Of a DNA stretch of 64,000 nucleotides, positions 13,401 through 24,469 are shown in pieces. The position numbers were made by a program, and so were the translations under genes. Origin of the DNA: Tubulanus polymorphus (Eukaryota > Nemertea > Palaeonemertea > Tubulaniformes > Tubulanidae); the NCBI RefSeq assembly GCF_964204645.1, contig NC_134029.1, forward strand, positions 777,501 through 841,500. The letters run 5' to 3'. The notes beneath the pieces were generated by a model. It was not told the DNA's origin. It saw only the letters and a list, made by a program, of their open reading frames with translations, and ran no database searches. The number at the start of each line of letters is the position of its first letter. Position 1 is the stretch's first letter.

Positions 13401-16202
13401 CGGTCGCCAGCCTACAGTCGCCAGCCTACAGTCACCAGCCTACAGTCACCAGCCTACAGTCACCAGCCTACAGTCACCAGCCTACAGTCACCAGCCATTG
13501 TGAGAACTATTTATAATAAAATCAATCATATTTAAAACTACATCAAACGTAAAATAAAGCTTCAGTTTTTATAAATACATTGATTTCTGTGAGATCTAAA
13601 CACAGTATTAGTTACACACGTCGATGTGACTGACATTCAAGTCCACAATGATGGAACTCAGCAGGATTAGTCCTTGGTTTAGTGATACCCGGACCGGTTA
13701 AAGAACACAATCCCGTCCAACCGCTATCGGTTTAGATTTTACTGAAACACTTGAAATGAACTGATTTCAACTGTAGAGTTAAACTATAGGAAACACCTAT
13801 GTACGGTATTTTTAAGACTATTTTTTTGGAAAGATTGATGATGATGATATTTTTTTTAAGGTAAACAACTGAATTCATGGGAAAAGAGAATGTCACTGAT
13901 TTGTGTAATAGTGAGTCATTAGAGAAGGATGGAGGAACAACCTACGCAACACCCTCCCTCCCTCCCTCCCTCTCTCCTCTCACATTCCAAAAAAACAGCA
14001 GGATGTTATTCATTTCTCCTCACTTTGTGGCTACTCCATATAACAAGCATTCTTAAAAACCCCTCACTTACTCACTGACTGACTACCTCACTGACTGACT
14101 GAATACCTCACTGTCTGACTGACTACCTCACTGACTGACTGACTGACTACCTCACTGACTGACTGAATACCTCACTGTCTGACTGACTACCTCACTGACT
14201 GACTGACTGACTACCTCACTGACTGACTGACTGACTACCTCACTGACTGACTGACTACCTCACTAACTGAATACCTCACTGACTGACTGACTACCTCACT
14301 AACTGACTGACTGACTACCTCACTGACTGACTGACTACCTCACTAACTGAATACCTCACTGACTGACTGACTACCTCACTAACTGACTGACTTACTACCT
14401 CACTGACTGACTGACTACCTCACTTACTGACTGACTGAGGGTCTCATTGACTGGAACTAGAGAACTAAGATAATGACTAGACGACTTTAGAATTTAAAAC
14501 AACTAGAACTAGAATAATGACTAGACGACTTTAGGATAACGACTAGGAGTAGGTTTAAGCGCAACACATTGTAAATATTGATCAGGAAAATAGCAGCAAC
14601 GAGCAAACGAATAAACGAACGAATGTTGTGTTATTCGGAGTAGAGCTTAGTAACAAAACATCAACACACGATGTGTTATATAAATACCACTAAAATCAAT
14701 GAAATATCTCATTTATTTTCAAACAGTTTCGAGATTTTGACTCTTAATCCAATTATAAATCATGATATTTCATCAACAATTACGATGGATTTTGATTCTA
14801 TTTACAAAGTGAGGCACATAACAGAATTGAGTTCATTCCTCAGTTGTGAGTTCAACTCTGAATCAAGATTAGTCGTTTTCCATGGTTTCAACTGAAGTCC
14901 ACTCAGCAGGTCACACCCCTGACCACTGAAAGGTGTCGATGAAGGTCGTGAAATAATAAAGTCTACTGACTGCTTACCTCTTAATTCACCGGCCTGTCCT
15001 AACTGTTTATAAAATCGATATTCCAGATGTAATTGCGGCGCTCTTGATTTCATCGGTTCCAATTTAATCGCAACGTGTTCATTGTTATATAAATTTTTAC
15101 CTGAAAACAAACGAATATTTGAAATTTAGGACAAAATTTACATTCACTTACATCATACCCTACCCTCCTCACAGGTATAGTGCTGGGGGATCCATTAATA
15201 CTCTGAGTCCGTGTGACCCTACCCTCCTCACAGGTATAGTGCTGGGGGATCAATTAATACTCTGAGTCCGTGTGACCCTACCCTCCTCACAGGTATAGTG
15301 CTGGGGGATCCATTAATACTCTGAGTCCGTGTGACCCTACCCTCCTCACAGGTATAGTGCTGGGGGATCCATCAATACTCTGAGTCCGTGTGACCCTACC
15401 CTCCTCACAGGTATAGTGCTGGGGGATCCATTAATACTCTGAGTCCATGTGACCCTACCCTCCTCACAGGTATAGTGCTGGGGGATCCATCAATACTCTG
15501 AGTCCGTGTGACCCTACCCTCCTCACAGGTATAGTGCTGGGGGATCCATCAATACTCTGAGTCCGTGTGACCCTACCCTCCTCACAGGTATAGTGCTGGG
15601 GGATCCATTAATACTCTGAGTCCGTGTGACCCTACCCTCCTCACAGGTATAGTGCTGGGGGATCCATTAATACTCTGAGTCCGTGTGACCCTACCCTCCT
15701 CACAGGTATAATGCTGGGGGATCCATTAATACTCTGAGTCCGTGTGACCCTAAGCTCCATTAATCTGAGTCCGTGTAATGAAGGATTAGATTTCCACACA
15801 AGGAATGAAATGTTTCCTTGAGCTAAGTGTAGTTTATTCAACGATTCGACTTAATCCTAATAGTCATATTCAGGAATTGGAATAGACTACTGATTCTTTC
15901 TTTAGGTGGTAGTTAATGAGGGCTGGGAGGGTCAGCTTGTAATGTAGGGTCTGAAGCCAAGGGTAATAAAGGATTACAACCCAAACTAAACTCTTACCTA
16001 ATCTCAATTCTCCGAAGTTTCCGCAGCCAATTTTCTTGCCGACTCTAAAGTTCGGGCCAACCATTAATATGCCCGTGCTGCCCGGGTTATTAGGGCGGCC
16101 GGCGTGACCGCTGTGCATCCTCTGATTACCACCACTAGCGGCCCGTGAGGTCCGGCGTGTGTCCTCTGAGGTACCACCTCGTTCACGCTTTTGTTCACTC
16201 AT
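687..16202 (-). CDS. CSNK1G: Casein kinase 1 gamma (membrane-anchored Ser/Thr kinase)
   Basis: Coding exons, 5' to 3' on the minus strand: 16202-15998, 15100-14978, 11443-11295, 8530-8296, 6791-6621, 6030-5882, 4688-4575, then 2905-2802 or 2751-2648, and 735-687. All junctions keep frame and give 432 aa, close to vertebrate CK1 gamma. The kinase domain starts near residue 52 (Gly-rich loop GCGNFGE). VAIK Lys is about K81, the catalytic loop YRDVKPEN has D175, and the DFG motif has D198. The CK1 signature SINTHLG is present. The C-terminus ends [16 protein letters not shown]. Family knowledge: this Cys-Cys plus basic tail is palmitoylated and anchors CK1 gamma to the plasma membrane, where it phosphorylates LRP5/6 in Wnt signalling. 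The start is the first ATG of an exon ending at GELRLG. Introns are filled with tandem repeats, listed separately. Confidence 0.96.
1375..1443. repeat. (GACA)n microsatellite in the last CSNK1G intron
   Basis: A near-perfect GACA/CAGA tetranucleotide run, followed by a poly-A stretch. Confidence 0.95.
2648..2751 (-). other. CSNK1G: CSNK1G alternative C-terminal exon 8b (104 nt)
   Basis: The exon is bounded by ctgtag and a GTATGT donor. It encodes [18 protein letters not shown] and ends DVDVVDDTK. This is the version closer to the vertebrate CK1 gamma tail. It has the same length and phase as exon 8a and lies 50 nt from it. Confidence 0.88.
2802..2905 (-). other. CSNK1G: CSNK1G alternative C-terminal exon 8a (104 nt)
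   Basis: The exon is bounded by tacag and a GTATGA donor. It encodes [16 protein letters not shown] and then an acidic VEVVDDVK end. It starts in phase 0 and ends in phase 2, exactly like exon 8b just downstream. Either one joins correctly to the last exon (K-CC-FF). Confidence 0.85.
3297..4115. repeat. Compound minisatellite, CSNK1G intron 7
   Basis: Interleaved units such as TAGTTCCACTACAGTAG, TCCTACTTACG and TCCTACTACAGTAGAGG fill about 820 bp. CTACTACAGTAG is nearly palindromic, so the array can fold on itself. Confidence 0.9.
5270..5356. repeat. 22-bp minisatellite, CSNK1G intron 6
   Basis: About four copies of a unit built on GAGGGGTATGAGTGGAGTGA. Confidence 0.85.
6160..6490. repeat. 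Degenerate repeats around GACCAGCT..AGACCAAT, CSNK1G intron 5
   Basis: Four to five diverged copies of a segment of roughly 50-90 bp contain GTGACCAGCT, AGACCAAT and AGCTAGGGTT. A related piece lies near 47650, so the unit also occurs elsewhere in the window. Confidence 0.6.
6846..7625. repeat. 20-bp class minisatellite, CSNK1G intron 4
   Basis: About 38 copies of units such as CCCAGTTCCACAGTTCTGAA, CAGTTCAACAGTTCTGGACT and CAGTTCTACC. The units match the end of a dispersed fold-back repeat seen elsewhere in the window (CCCAGTTCCACAGTTGTGAG). Confidence 0.92.
8597..10326. repeat. 60-bp minisatellite, CSNK1G intron 3
   Basis: About 29 highly similar 60-bp units run head to tail, containing GATATCTGAGTTGGATGGTA and CAGTAGACTCCGCTCAAGTC. 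Because 60 is divisible by three, long repetitive open frames appear on both strands. The array lies inside an intron. Confidence 0.97.
10900..11258. repeat. 30-bp minisatellite, CSNK1G intron 3
   Basis: About 12 copies of a unit containing GTACCTGATATACTGTCA and GTACCTGAAACA. It ends about 40 bp from the exon 3 donor. Confidence 0.93.
11555..11740. repeat. CCCTCCTCACC-type repeats, CSNK1G intron 2
   Basis: About five imperfect copies alternate CCTCCTCACCGGGGCTAGTA and CTCCTCACCAGGGCTCTTCC. Confidence 0.8.
11897..12718. repeat. 27-bp minisatellite, CSNK1G intron 2
   Basis: About 30 copies of a 27-bp unit containing CAGTCAATATACCATCTTAT. The unit length gives a 9-residue periodic open frame on the plus strand (PVNIPSYT), which I do not regard as a gene. 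Confidence 0.96.
13088..13496. repeat. 14-bp minisatellite, CSNK1G intron 2
   Basis: About 29 copies of CAGCCTACGGTCAC and its variants with CG or AA exchanges. Confidence 0.95.
14064..14440. repeat. GACT/ACCTCACT compound repeat, CSNK1G intron 2
   Basis: Runs of CTGACTGACTGA are separated by CTACCTCA. Higher-order units are duplicated. Confidence 0.93.
15160..15750. repeat. 59-bp minisatellite, CSNK1G intron 1
   Basis: About ten near-identical units with CTCCTCACAGGTATAGTGCT, GGGGGATCCATTAATACTCT and GAGTCCGTGTGACCCTAC. The spacing of successive CTCCTCACAGG motifs is 59 bp. Confidence 0.95.
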
Positions 16203-17538
16203 TTGTATTTAGGGGGTGGGATTTACTTCACCGTTTATCCAAAAGAACGTTCATTATCATCCGAGCGTTTAACTGTTCAACACTTCACACTATACCAATC
16301 ACTAAATAAATCCTCTAGCTCTCAATAAATCCTCTTCTTTCAGCTTAAAATATGAAAATCTACAATAAAAATGATATATTTGTTAATTGTTTACTTACTG
16401 ACTAAAAATAGGCTGTTACTGACTAAACCGCAGTCGTTCAACTGACTAAAAAAGGTACACAACTTCTTAATAAATTAATTCGTCTTAAAATCCAAAATAG
16501 TCCAAGACAAGTATCGACATAAGTCATTTCCTACGACATATAAAATAAAGGGGTGGCTAAAAACCTGAAATAAACAGTATTCTTAACCTTAACCATCATA
16601 ACTATTTTCTATGATCAACATCCAAAATAATAACAAACAACAAACACTGAAGATGAACTGTGATTTGTTTGTGAAGTGAAGGAAGGACGAGTTTTTTCTC
16701 CTCCCAAAAACCGGTTCTTTTTTGGAACTAAAAATGCTACCTAGAAAAAAGTAAACATAATCAGGGGTCGAGGAAAGAGGTGAGACTGAGAGAGACACAC
16801 CGGTAAATAAACACTAGCGATTCATCTAATCATCCGCGGGTCCAGAACAGTTTTTACTCCATGAAATTTTAGTCCGTTTTTTCGTCGAAGGAGCGGCGAA
16901 TCACATCACAAGATTCCGAAAATTAATCCGCATCGGCAGAAAAGTGGATATCAACCGCGATTCGATCAATTATCGAGACATTGAAACAGTATAGATCGAA
17001 TCGTTGAAATATTTACCCGTTATTGTCGAATATACAGGATCTTGAATGAGATAATATTTAGAACTATTTGTGCAAATTTCAGGAAGTGTATCGCCGCCAT
17101 CGAAACCACTGCGCATGATCGGAAGTGATAAACTCTCGATTTACCGTAAATCAGTCGTGATCTGATAATGTCGTAAATCATACAAATTTTCCAAAAAATA
17201 ACTTAACTGTTCCTCAAGCAGACGATTAAAAACTGATCGATTTTACAAATATTGCAATATTTCAGTCGTGGTAGGATTTGAACTGAGCCGGAGCAGGTGC
17301 GAGTGTGAAGAAACAAACACTTCATAGGTGGCAGCACTAGCTAGTGACCAGCTGCACCCGCGAATATTCCCATATTACAATCCTCTAAATAGATACTTGG
17401 TCCGTTATACAGCTATAGCTATTGCCCGAGAGCTTTTCAAAATAGATTTATATTTTTATCTACGAATATGATAATAAAATATGATTTCCGAAGAAAATAC
17501 TGTTTCATCGTTTCATCAACGAATTACATATAAACAAC
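16203..17538. promoter_or_regulatory. Divergent intergenic region, CSNK1G / VPS33B
   Basis: The region separates two divergent start codons by 1.3 kb and must hold both promoters and any 5' UTR exons. It is non-repetitive, unlike its flanks. A CGGAAGTG (ETS-type) and a GCGCATGATC (NRF1-like) site lie near 17110-17125. No TATA box was identified. The site calls are inference. Confidence 0.5.
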
Positions 17539-20500
17539 ATGGCGGGTGTCGAAAGTGGAAATACGAATTTTCCGGCAATAAAAGTGTTCGGGAGTTTCGC
17601 TAGAGACGAATTGATACAGCAATTGAAATCGGTAAGAAAGTTTCATCTAAATGGATCAGATATCAGTCGAGTTTGAGTTAAATAAGCTGGTAGTTTCTGT
17701 GTAATACGCATTTTACTGGTCTATTTTTACACACCCCACTCCCCATCATCGGCGGGTACGGACGGGTGTAGGTTCGGATCCTATCGTGGACGGAAGTGAT
17801 TATTTTTTTTAAATACCGATACCAATCAGTTTTAAAGCGTTTGATTGAATGTTAACACAGTAAAACTGTAAATTCTTTCATTGTTGATGTGAATCACTGA
17901 CCAAAATTTGAAAAACTATTAAAAAACTTTCTACACTATTTCTACAATAATGTCACAATGCGCATATCATTTTATAGGTTCGTGGAATGAAAGATTTAGT
18001 TCTCGAAGGTGAATTGATGCGACCTTTAGACAGAATAGCAGGAGCATCAGTTCTTAAGGTAAGCAAAAACGTAACAACAGAGTGGGAACTTACCGAGGCA
18101 TCCAGCACCCGATCGTTGACAGTATCTCCTTGATTCCTATCAGTTTAAAATGGCAATAATTGTTTCTCGAATGCGATTTTTTGTATTTGTAGGAAAATGG
18201 AGTTGATCGAATATTCAAACTAGAACCAGTTCAATCATTACCAGGATGTGAACAGTTTGTATTAGTTAACTAAATATCAATATAAATATCCATTGATGAA
18301 ATGCTCTTGAGTTAACATTTCGGACACTTGTGGGATTGAAAATAGACTCACATCGTTTCATTGATGTTAAACACTTATTCAATAACCTAAGGCTAAACAA
18401 AAATGATACCTTGTTTCTCCGCAGCGGCCGGGTCATTTTTGTAAAATATGATAAAATTTATAAACAGTTCATTTCTATAGCGGCCGGGTCTGTTATGGTA
18501 AAATTGATCACAATTTTAAAAAAAAGTAATGTATAGGGTAGATTGGCGGCCGGCCGGGTCAACATTTAAGCTCAGCAGAGCGGAGAAACAAGGTATCAAT
18601 TTTTTTTAGCCTAATTCAACAATGTTAAACTGGACTCTGAATGGGTTCATTTTCAATTAGTAGACTATAATAAAATAATAACCTAAAACTGAGTATTTTA
18701 TCTAATTGTTTCAGACATTTCTATTTATATAAATCATTTTATATTATCATTACAACCCTTGTTCCAGTTCAACAGTTCTCGGTTAAATTTGACTCTAAAT
18801 TGGTTCGTTTTCAACAAGTAGACACTACTGTCACATCTTAACCGATAGTTTTAGTAAACCATGTGTAATTTATATTGATTATAGATCAGTTTAATATGTA
18901 TTGTTTCAGGCGTATCTATTTAGTTCGTCCAACGATTCCGAATTTGAAAATCATCGCTAACCAGATCAACGCAGATGTCGCCCAGCAACAAATCAGAAAA
19001 TATAAGATCATTTTTACGCCGAGAAAGGTTTGAATTATATTCATTGCGTAGATTCATTCGTTGATTCTGCAGGAATCTGATTCATATATTCATTGCGTGG
19101 ATTCATCCGTTAATTCTGCAGGAATCTGATTTATATATTTATTTCTAGTTACATATTTGTGATCTAGTGCTGGAACAGGAAGGTGTTTTTGGTTACGTTA
19201 CTATCGATGAATTTAGACTGGAATTGTTACCGCTTGAAAAAGATCTTTTATCGCTGGAAATTCCGCAGTTCTTCAAATCGTTCTTCTTGGTATGTTATCG
19301 TGAAATTCTCCAGTTACAGTAGACTCCGATTGTCTGTAATTATCGTATTTCCTGCTAGACTCCAATACATGTAATAATGACCCATCCCTTACAATGTGGA
19401 GGAGTCAGAGAGTCTACCGTAAAACCGATGTCTACGGTTGTGAATTTGTTCGGATTGATATTTGTTATCTATAGGACAAGGATCCAACAATGATACATAC
19501 AGTAGCGCAATCAATACTAGATATACAAGCATTGTTCGGCGATATTCCTAATATATATGGAATTGGAAACGCGGCTAAGGTTTGTTATCGTCTGCTACGA
19601 TGAACATCTGTCAATCATAGTCAGTTTCCTGCAGTAAATGTATATTATTATATTCAGATGACTTATGAAATGATGAAAACTATTTCTGAATTTCAACCCG
19701 ATCACAGAAAAGTTCACCCAGAAATCGGTCACCTATTCCTCATTGATCGAGGTATGAGTTTTTCGTGTACCGTGCGTTTCTTTTGTGTGATTATTTCCTA
19801 TGATGATATCTTGGTTTATTTTACAGATGTTGATTTCGTGACTGCGTTGGCTTCACAGGTTACGTACGAAGGATTAGTCGATGAAATATTTGGAATTCAT
19901 ACCGGTATCTATAATCATTATCGTTCTACAGGATCTGATGAAATTTTCGATGAATTGGCCTTAAATAATTCAACAACTATATTTTCTTCATAGTTGCATC
20001 ACTGCCATGATATCTAAGCCTTATTGATTTACCCTGAAAACTTTAAGACTTCAGATTTTGCCCTGGGTTCGACCCAACCCTTTTCTGTTGCATGTTTGAT
20101 TTGTTTTCATGAAAAAATCTTCCATTTATATAAACACAGGATATGCAGAATTTGGACCGGAAGTGACTGGGACGGAGAAACCGATGAGATTTCTGCTGTC
20201 GGGAGAAGATGAGGTGGAATAAAAATCATTGAATCGATCGATAAATAAACGAATGTTGCGCATAGAACTTTATCGCGTGTTTGAAATTATTCACAGGTTT
20301 ATGAAGAAATTAGAAATCGTCATTTCTCGAATGTTTCCGGATTCTTAAGCGCGAAAGCGAAGGAACTGCAGACCGGTTATGATGTAAGACTTCGATTCAC
20401 TGACTGATCCATTTCTTCAGATTCTACGTGAATTCAATTCGTTTCGATGTTTTTATTTCAGAAACGTCACGGTTTAGAATCAGTTTCGCAGTTGAAAGAT

Positions 20501-23037
20501 TTCGTATCGAATGAATTGAAAGGTTTGAAAGCTCAACACAGATCTTTATCACTGCGTAAGTGATGAAATTCTACTGATGATTAAGGCTAAAAAAATTGAT
20601 ACCTTGTTTCTCCGCTCTGCTGAGCTTAAATGTTGACCCGGCCGGCCGCCTATCTACCCTATACATTACATTTTTGAAAATCGTGATAAATTTTACCATA
20701 ACAGACCCGGCCGCTATAGAAATGAACTGTTTATAAATTTTATCATATTTTACAAAAATGACCCGGCCGCTGCGGAGAAACAAGGTATCATTTTTGTTTA
20801 GCCTAACACTTGAACTTATTAACACTGTATCCTTAATAATCTGTGCTATTTGCAGATATCGGAGCCTGTGAAGTTATACTCAACAAGAAAACAAAACAGT
20901 CCGATTTCCAAGAACATTTACGTACAGAACACAGTGAGTCGTGTTTATTAACGTTATTCCAATCAGTTCAAAGTTTCTTTTATCTTCTCTATCTGAGATG
21001 ACGAGAGATACATTCATAATCCCGAGTCTCCAATCAATCTCAGATCATAGTTCTGAATCCTACTGATTGCGAATTTGATCTAATCTAGATCTATTGAACT
21101 ATATCACAAACTGCACGTTGATCCATTTATTGTTGTTTTTAGGTTTAATTGAATGCGTTGAGACAAAGGAGAATATTTCATACATTGAAGAGGCTATAAA
21201 CAGACAGGTAATAAACAGAGGCATCGATGAGGAGAGTGAGAGGAGGCACTTCTTACTATCTCGTGTAGATAATTCTTATAAACACTGCATAGAACTGGTA
21301 GCAGGGGATTTTTGAAAGGGTGGAAAGTGATCACGACTCTGTTATATCTGCCATAATAATTACTTAAATGCATTGTGTTTTACTGCATTTTTTCAGTATA
21401 ATATGATATCTACGTTGAGATTACTGTGTATACTTTCACAAACACAAGGAGGTTGTTCCAGTTTACTTTATAAATCACTAGTCACTCAATTCTGTCACGT
21501 AAGTATTGATTATTGTTCATCATCGCAATCAAATCGTACATAATCACAGTTTTCTGCTGTAGACTCCTCCTTCCTTACTAGGTGATCCTGACTCAAGAAT
21601 TTTTCTAGAATATATTTGGAAAAATCTTAAAATTCTCTGATTTTCAACTCAGTGAAATATTTACAGCATTCCCAACGCTTCAAATTAAGGAATAGTTCGC
21701 TGCAAATGTGAATTACGAATTTTTCTAACTGTACTTTTGTATTAATTTGACAGAGTCATCGTTTTGAGCACATGTTAACATTCCATAATCTTAAAAAGAC
21801 TGGATTATTCACCGAAAATGATCAAGCGTCGCAGAGTTCGATGGCTATAAAAGCGCTGTCGAAGAGTTCATTCAAAAGTATCAGTAAAAAGCTTCATTTG
21901 GTAATTTCTTATTCAATGTGACTGATTTCAAGGTTTTCAAATGCGAGATGATGATGATGATGATGATGATGATGAGATGCATGTTTCAGGTTCCTAAATT
22001 CGGTGAAGAGATGAATTTGAAGAATCCATCAGACATGTCCTATGTATTCAGCGGTGCTTATACTCCGTTAACGTGTAAACTGGTTGAACAGGTACAAGTT
22101 TGCTGTTACTAGATCAGATATACACGATATCACACTGGACTTTCCCTCAAAGTTGAATTTCCCAATTATAGTATGAACTCTGGACAATCATCTTTTGAAA
22201 GTGTGCTGATAAAATGACATCTGGTGTTTGTTGTTCATTTTCAATTAAAAATTTCTCGGGTTAAGTTCTGAACACATGTGAAGTGTGGACAATAAAAAAA
22301 CATGTGTTCAGGCTAATGGGTATGATGGATACTGGTCTGTACTAACTCAATGTCATATTGATTTGATTTATAGGTTGTAAGCAGAGAAGGCTTCACCGGT
22401 TTAGAAGATGTTATTAAATATATCGATAGTCCACATTTTTGTAATCTGAAACCTAAAACAGCTCGAGGTATGGTTAGAATCAAATAATTTGGGTATCTTT
22501 AAATACTTTATGGTACAGTTAGCTCAGTTGCTTGAGTGGAGGACTGGACACCAAAAGGTCCCTGGTTCGAAACCACCTCTGACATTGGCTATCAAGACAC
22601 TTGGACTAACCTCTGCTAACTTAGTCAAGGCCAGGCTTGGCCGCGTCTCTTAAGACCCACTAGGGTCACACTGTTACTTGAAGCCCGGACGTACAACTCT
22701 GTAGTAAATCTATGTATGTATGAATCGTTTCAGGCACAGCCAGTTCTGAATCTACCAATTCTAAAACGATCCTAGTCTATTTTCTCGGTGGTTGTACATT
22801 TACTGAATTAGCAGCTCTAAGATTTCTCTGCAAACTCAGAGGTAAAAATATCACTTCCATTCTTTCAGTTATTTAAAAGTTGTCCATGTCCTCCGAGTTT
22901 GGAAGCAATGTTTACTGTATTAATTGATCTTACTGTGTTGTGGTTTTTCTGATTTTCTAGGTTGGAAAATACTGGTAGCAACAACTTCGATGATAAATGG
23001 AAACACAATGTTGAAGCAACTGATTGAATACAGCTGA
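17539..23037 (+). CDS. VPS33B: VPS33B, Sec1/Munc18-family vesicle tethering protein
   Basis: Nineteen coding exons: 17539-17631, 17978-18058, 18193-18254, 18910-19027, 19149-19289, 19475-19579, 19658-19751, 19827-19904, 20140-20213, 20297-20383, 20462-20555, 20856-20933, 21143-21207, 21397-21498, 21754-21900, 21990-22091, 22374-22467, 22734-22841, 22961-23037. They give 599 aa in one frame (human is about 617). Characteristic segments are [85 protein letters not shown] and [18 protein letters not shown]. Family knowledge: VPS33B with VIPAS39 forms the CHEVI complex, which acts at recycling and late endosomes. The start ATG (ACAACATGGCG) is in good context. Possible poly(A) signals AATAAA lie at 23781 and 23811. 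Confidence 0.97.
18391..18611 (+). mobile_element. Harbinger-like MITE, copy 1 (VPS33B intron 3)
   Basis: A 221-bp non-coding element with terminal inverted repeats of about 32 bp starting GGCTAAACAAAAATGATACC. It is flanked by a TAA duplication (18388-18390 and 18612-18614). It carries three internal CGGCCGGGTC motifs. A 3-bp TAA duplication with GGC ends is typical of PIF/Harbinger elements. Confidence 0.88.
20585..20803 (-). mobile_element. Harbinger-like MITE, copy 2 (VPS33B intron 11)
   Basis: This 219-bp element is nearly identical to copy 1 but inverted. It has the same inverted repeats and is flanked by TAA at 20582-20584 and 20804-20806. High similarity between copies suggests recent activity. 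Confidence 0.88.
22511..22722 (+). mobile_element. tRNA-derived SINE (VPS33B intron 17)
   Basis: The head carries an RNA polymerase III A box (TTAGCTCAGTTG) and a B box (GGTTCGAAACC) at tRNA-like spacing. A non-tRNA body of about 130 bp follows, ending in a (TATG)n tail. The tail stops about 11 bp before the 3' splice site of VPS33B exon 18. Confidence 0.75.
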
Positions 23038-24469
23038 ATCGATACATCTGATCACCAGTTATTATTGACTGTTCATTACTGACGCTAATTCATTTTAACT
23101 GTTCCGCAATGTGCTATAAAGACTTTATACAACAAAACAGTCAACGCTCGATATATAAATATACCGCACTGAGTGACTGTAAATTTGCAAGGTATCTGCA
23201 ATCTACTATTGGCTAAATATATGTATATTATATGTTAATAATGTATGAATTTATATGTGAAATAGATATTTATTACGAAAAATGGTTGTTTATTGTATTT
23301 ATTGATTGGTCCCCTGGTGTTATCATGATTTGAGTTTTATGTAGGGATGAAGACGATGGGATCCTTGGATGAGTGATTCAAAAGGCAAATTAGATTGGAT
23401 TGGCACAACTTATGAATCACAACTTATAGATTATTGGAATCGATTATTTGATTGGAATGTAAACTGCCAGGGAGGACCATTGGACAAACTACGATCCGTA
23501 CTGTACTGTTGCACCGGTTACAACAACTTCGGGGAACCCCTGCGTATTATTAAGCGATTAATATTTTAGAAGCATAGATCGCCATCTATCAGAATCTCCC
23601 TGAACTGGCCAGTTCTAATTCAGGATTTGCACCATGTTGATTGATGTTAAAATGATAGATCGCCATCTACCGGAATCTTCGAGACCAGTTCATTGAAATC
23701 CCAATAGGTAGCGATCAGATCATAAGATTTTCAAATCTGTTTATATCCTCTCTCTACATACCGACACTTGATCAGAGAGTAATAAACTAAAGTATTTTCA
23801 TTCACCGATTAATAAAGACCCATTTTGTTTTCGGTTGACTTTGGACCGTTGTACAACTGAACCCAACAATCGAACCATGGCAATGTCCATTTCTCGAAGC
23901 CAAGGTGTAATAACATGCTATGACCAAATATCGTTTAATCATTGTTGATTGAAAAATCGGAAACCTATATCGTCAGTTGAGCAGAGACAGGGAAAAATAC
24001 ATTGAAATACCATATTGTAAAATATTATCAGTACAATGCAAATAATAAGATATATCCTACACAGATCTAGATACTGAGTTTGATCAATCACTTTCATGTC
24101 ATGGTTTGTGATAACAGGTACGTAGAGGAATTCATTGTAATCTAATTGGATTTGAGAGGAGCTGGATCGAGATTGGTCATCACAGGTAATGAGTTCAGTA
24201 CACCACCCCTTAACCCACGGGCCGTCTTGTGCGACACCATTGATCACCGATTCAATCTCTGATGTGTGACAATATACGTTTGCAAGTTGCATAAGGGTTG
24301 GGGGATTTATGGAGGCAGCCATCTCTTTCCCAAAAAGGTTGGTCTAATCGTATCAATTTGGATATGAGGGACTTAATGAAAGTAACCAACTTGTTGATGA
24401 AAGACCCGGGAGCAGATCATTTTGTGGAGCAGAGAAAGATCCCTTCAAATATATGCATTTATTTTCAGA
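23038..24469. other. Intergenic, VPS33B to small secreted gene
   Basis: The region holds the VPS33B 3' flank and two copies of a short repeat (ATAGATCGCCATCTA at about 23576 and 23655). Open frames at 23369-23569 (plus) and 23939-24322 (minus) have no splice or domain support. Confidence 0.5.

Noticed and set aside
8597-15750. Regular repeats that could suggest a CRISPR array
   Set aside because: Units are contiguous with no unique spacers, lie in animal introns, and no cas-like genes exist nearby.
23939-24322. 127-codon minus-strand frame with a hydrophobic stretch
   Set aside because: No conserved motif, no splice context, and a composition compatible with chance. Left unannotated.
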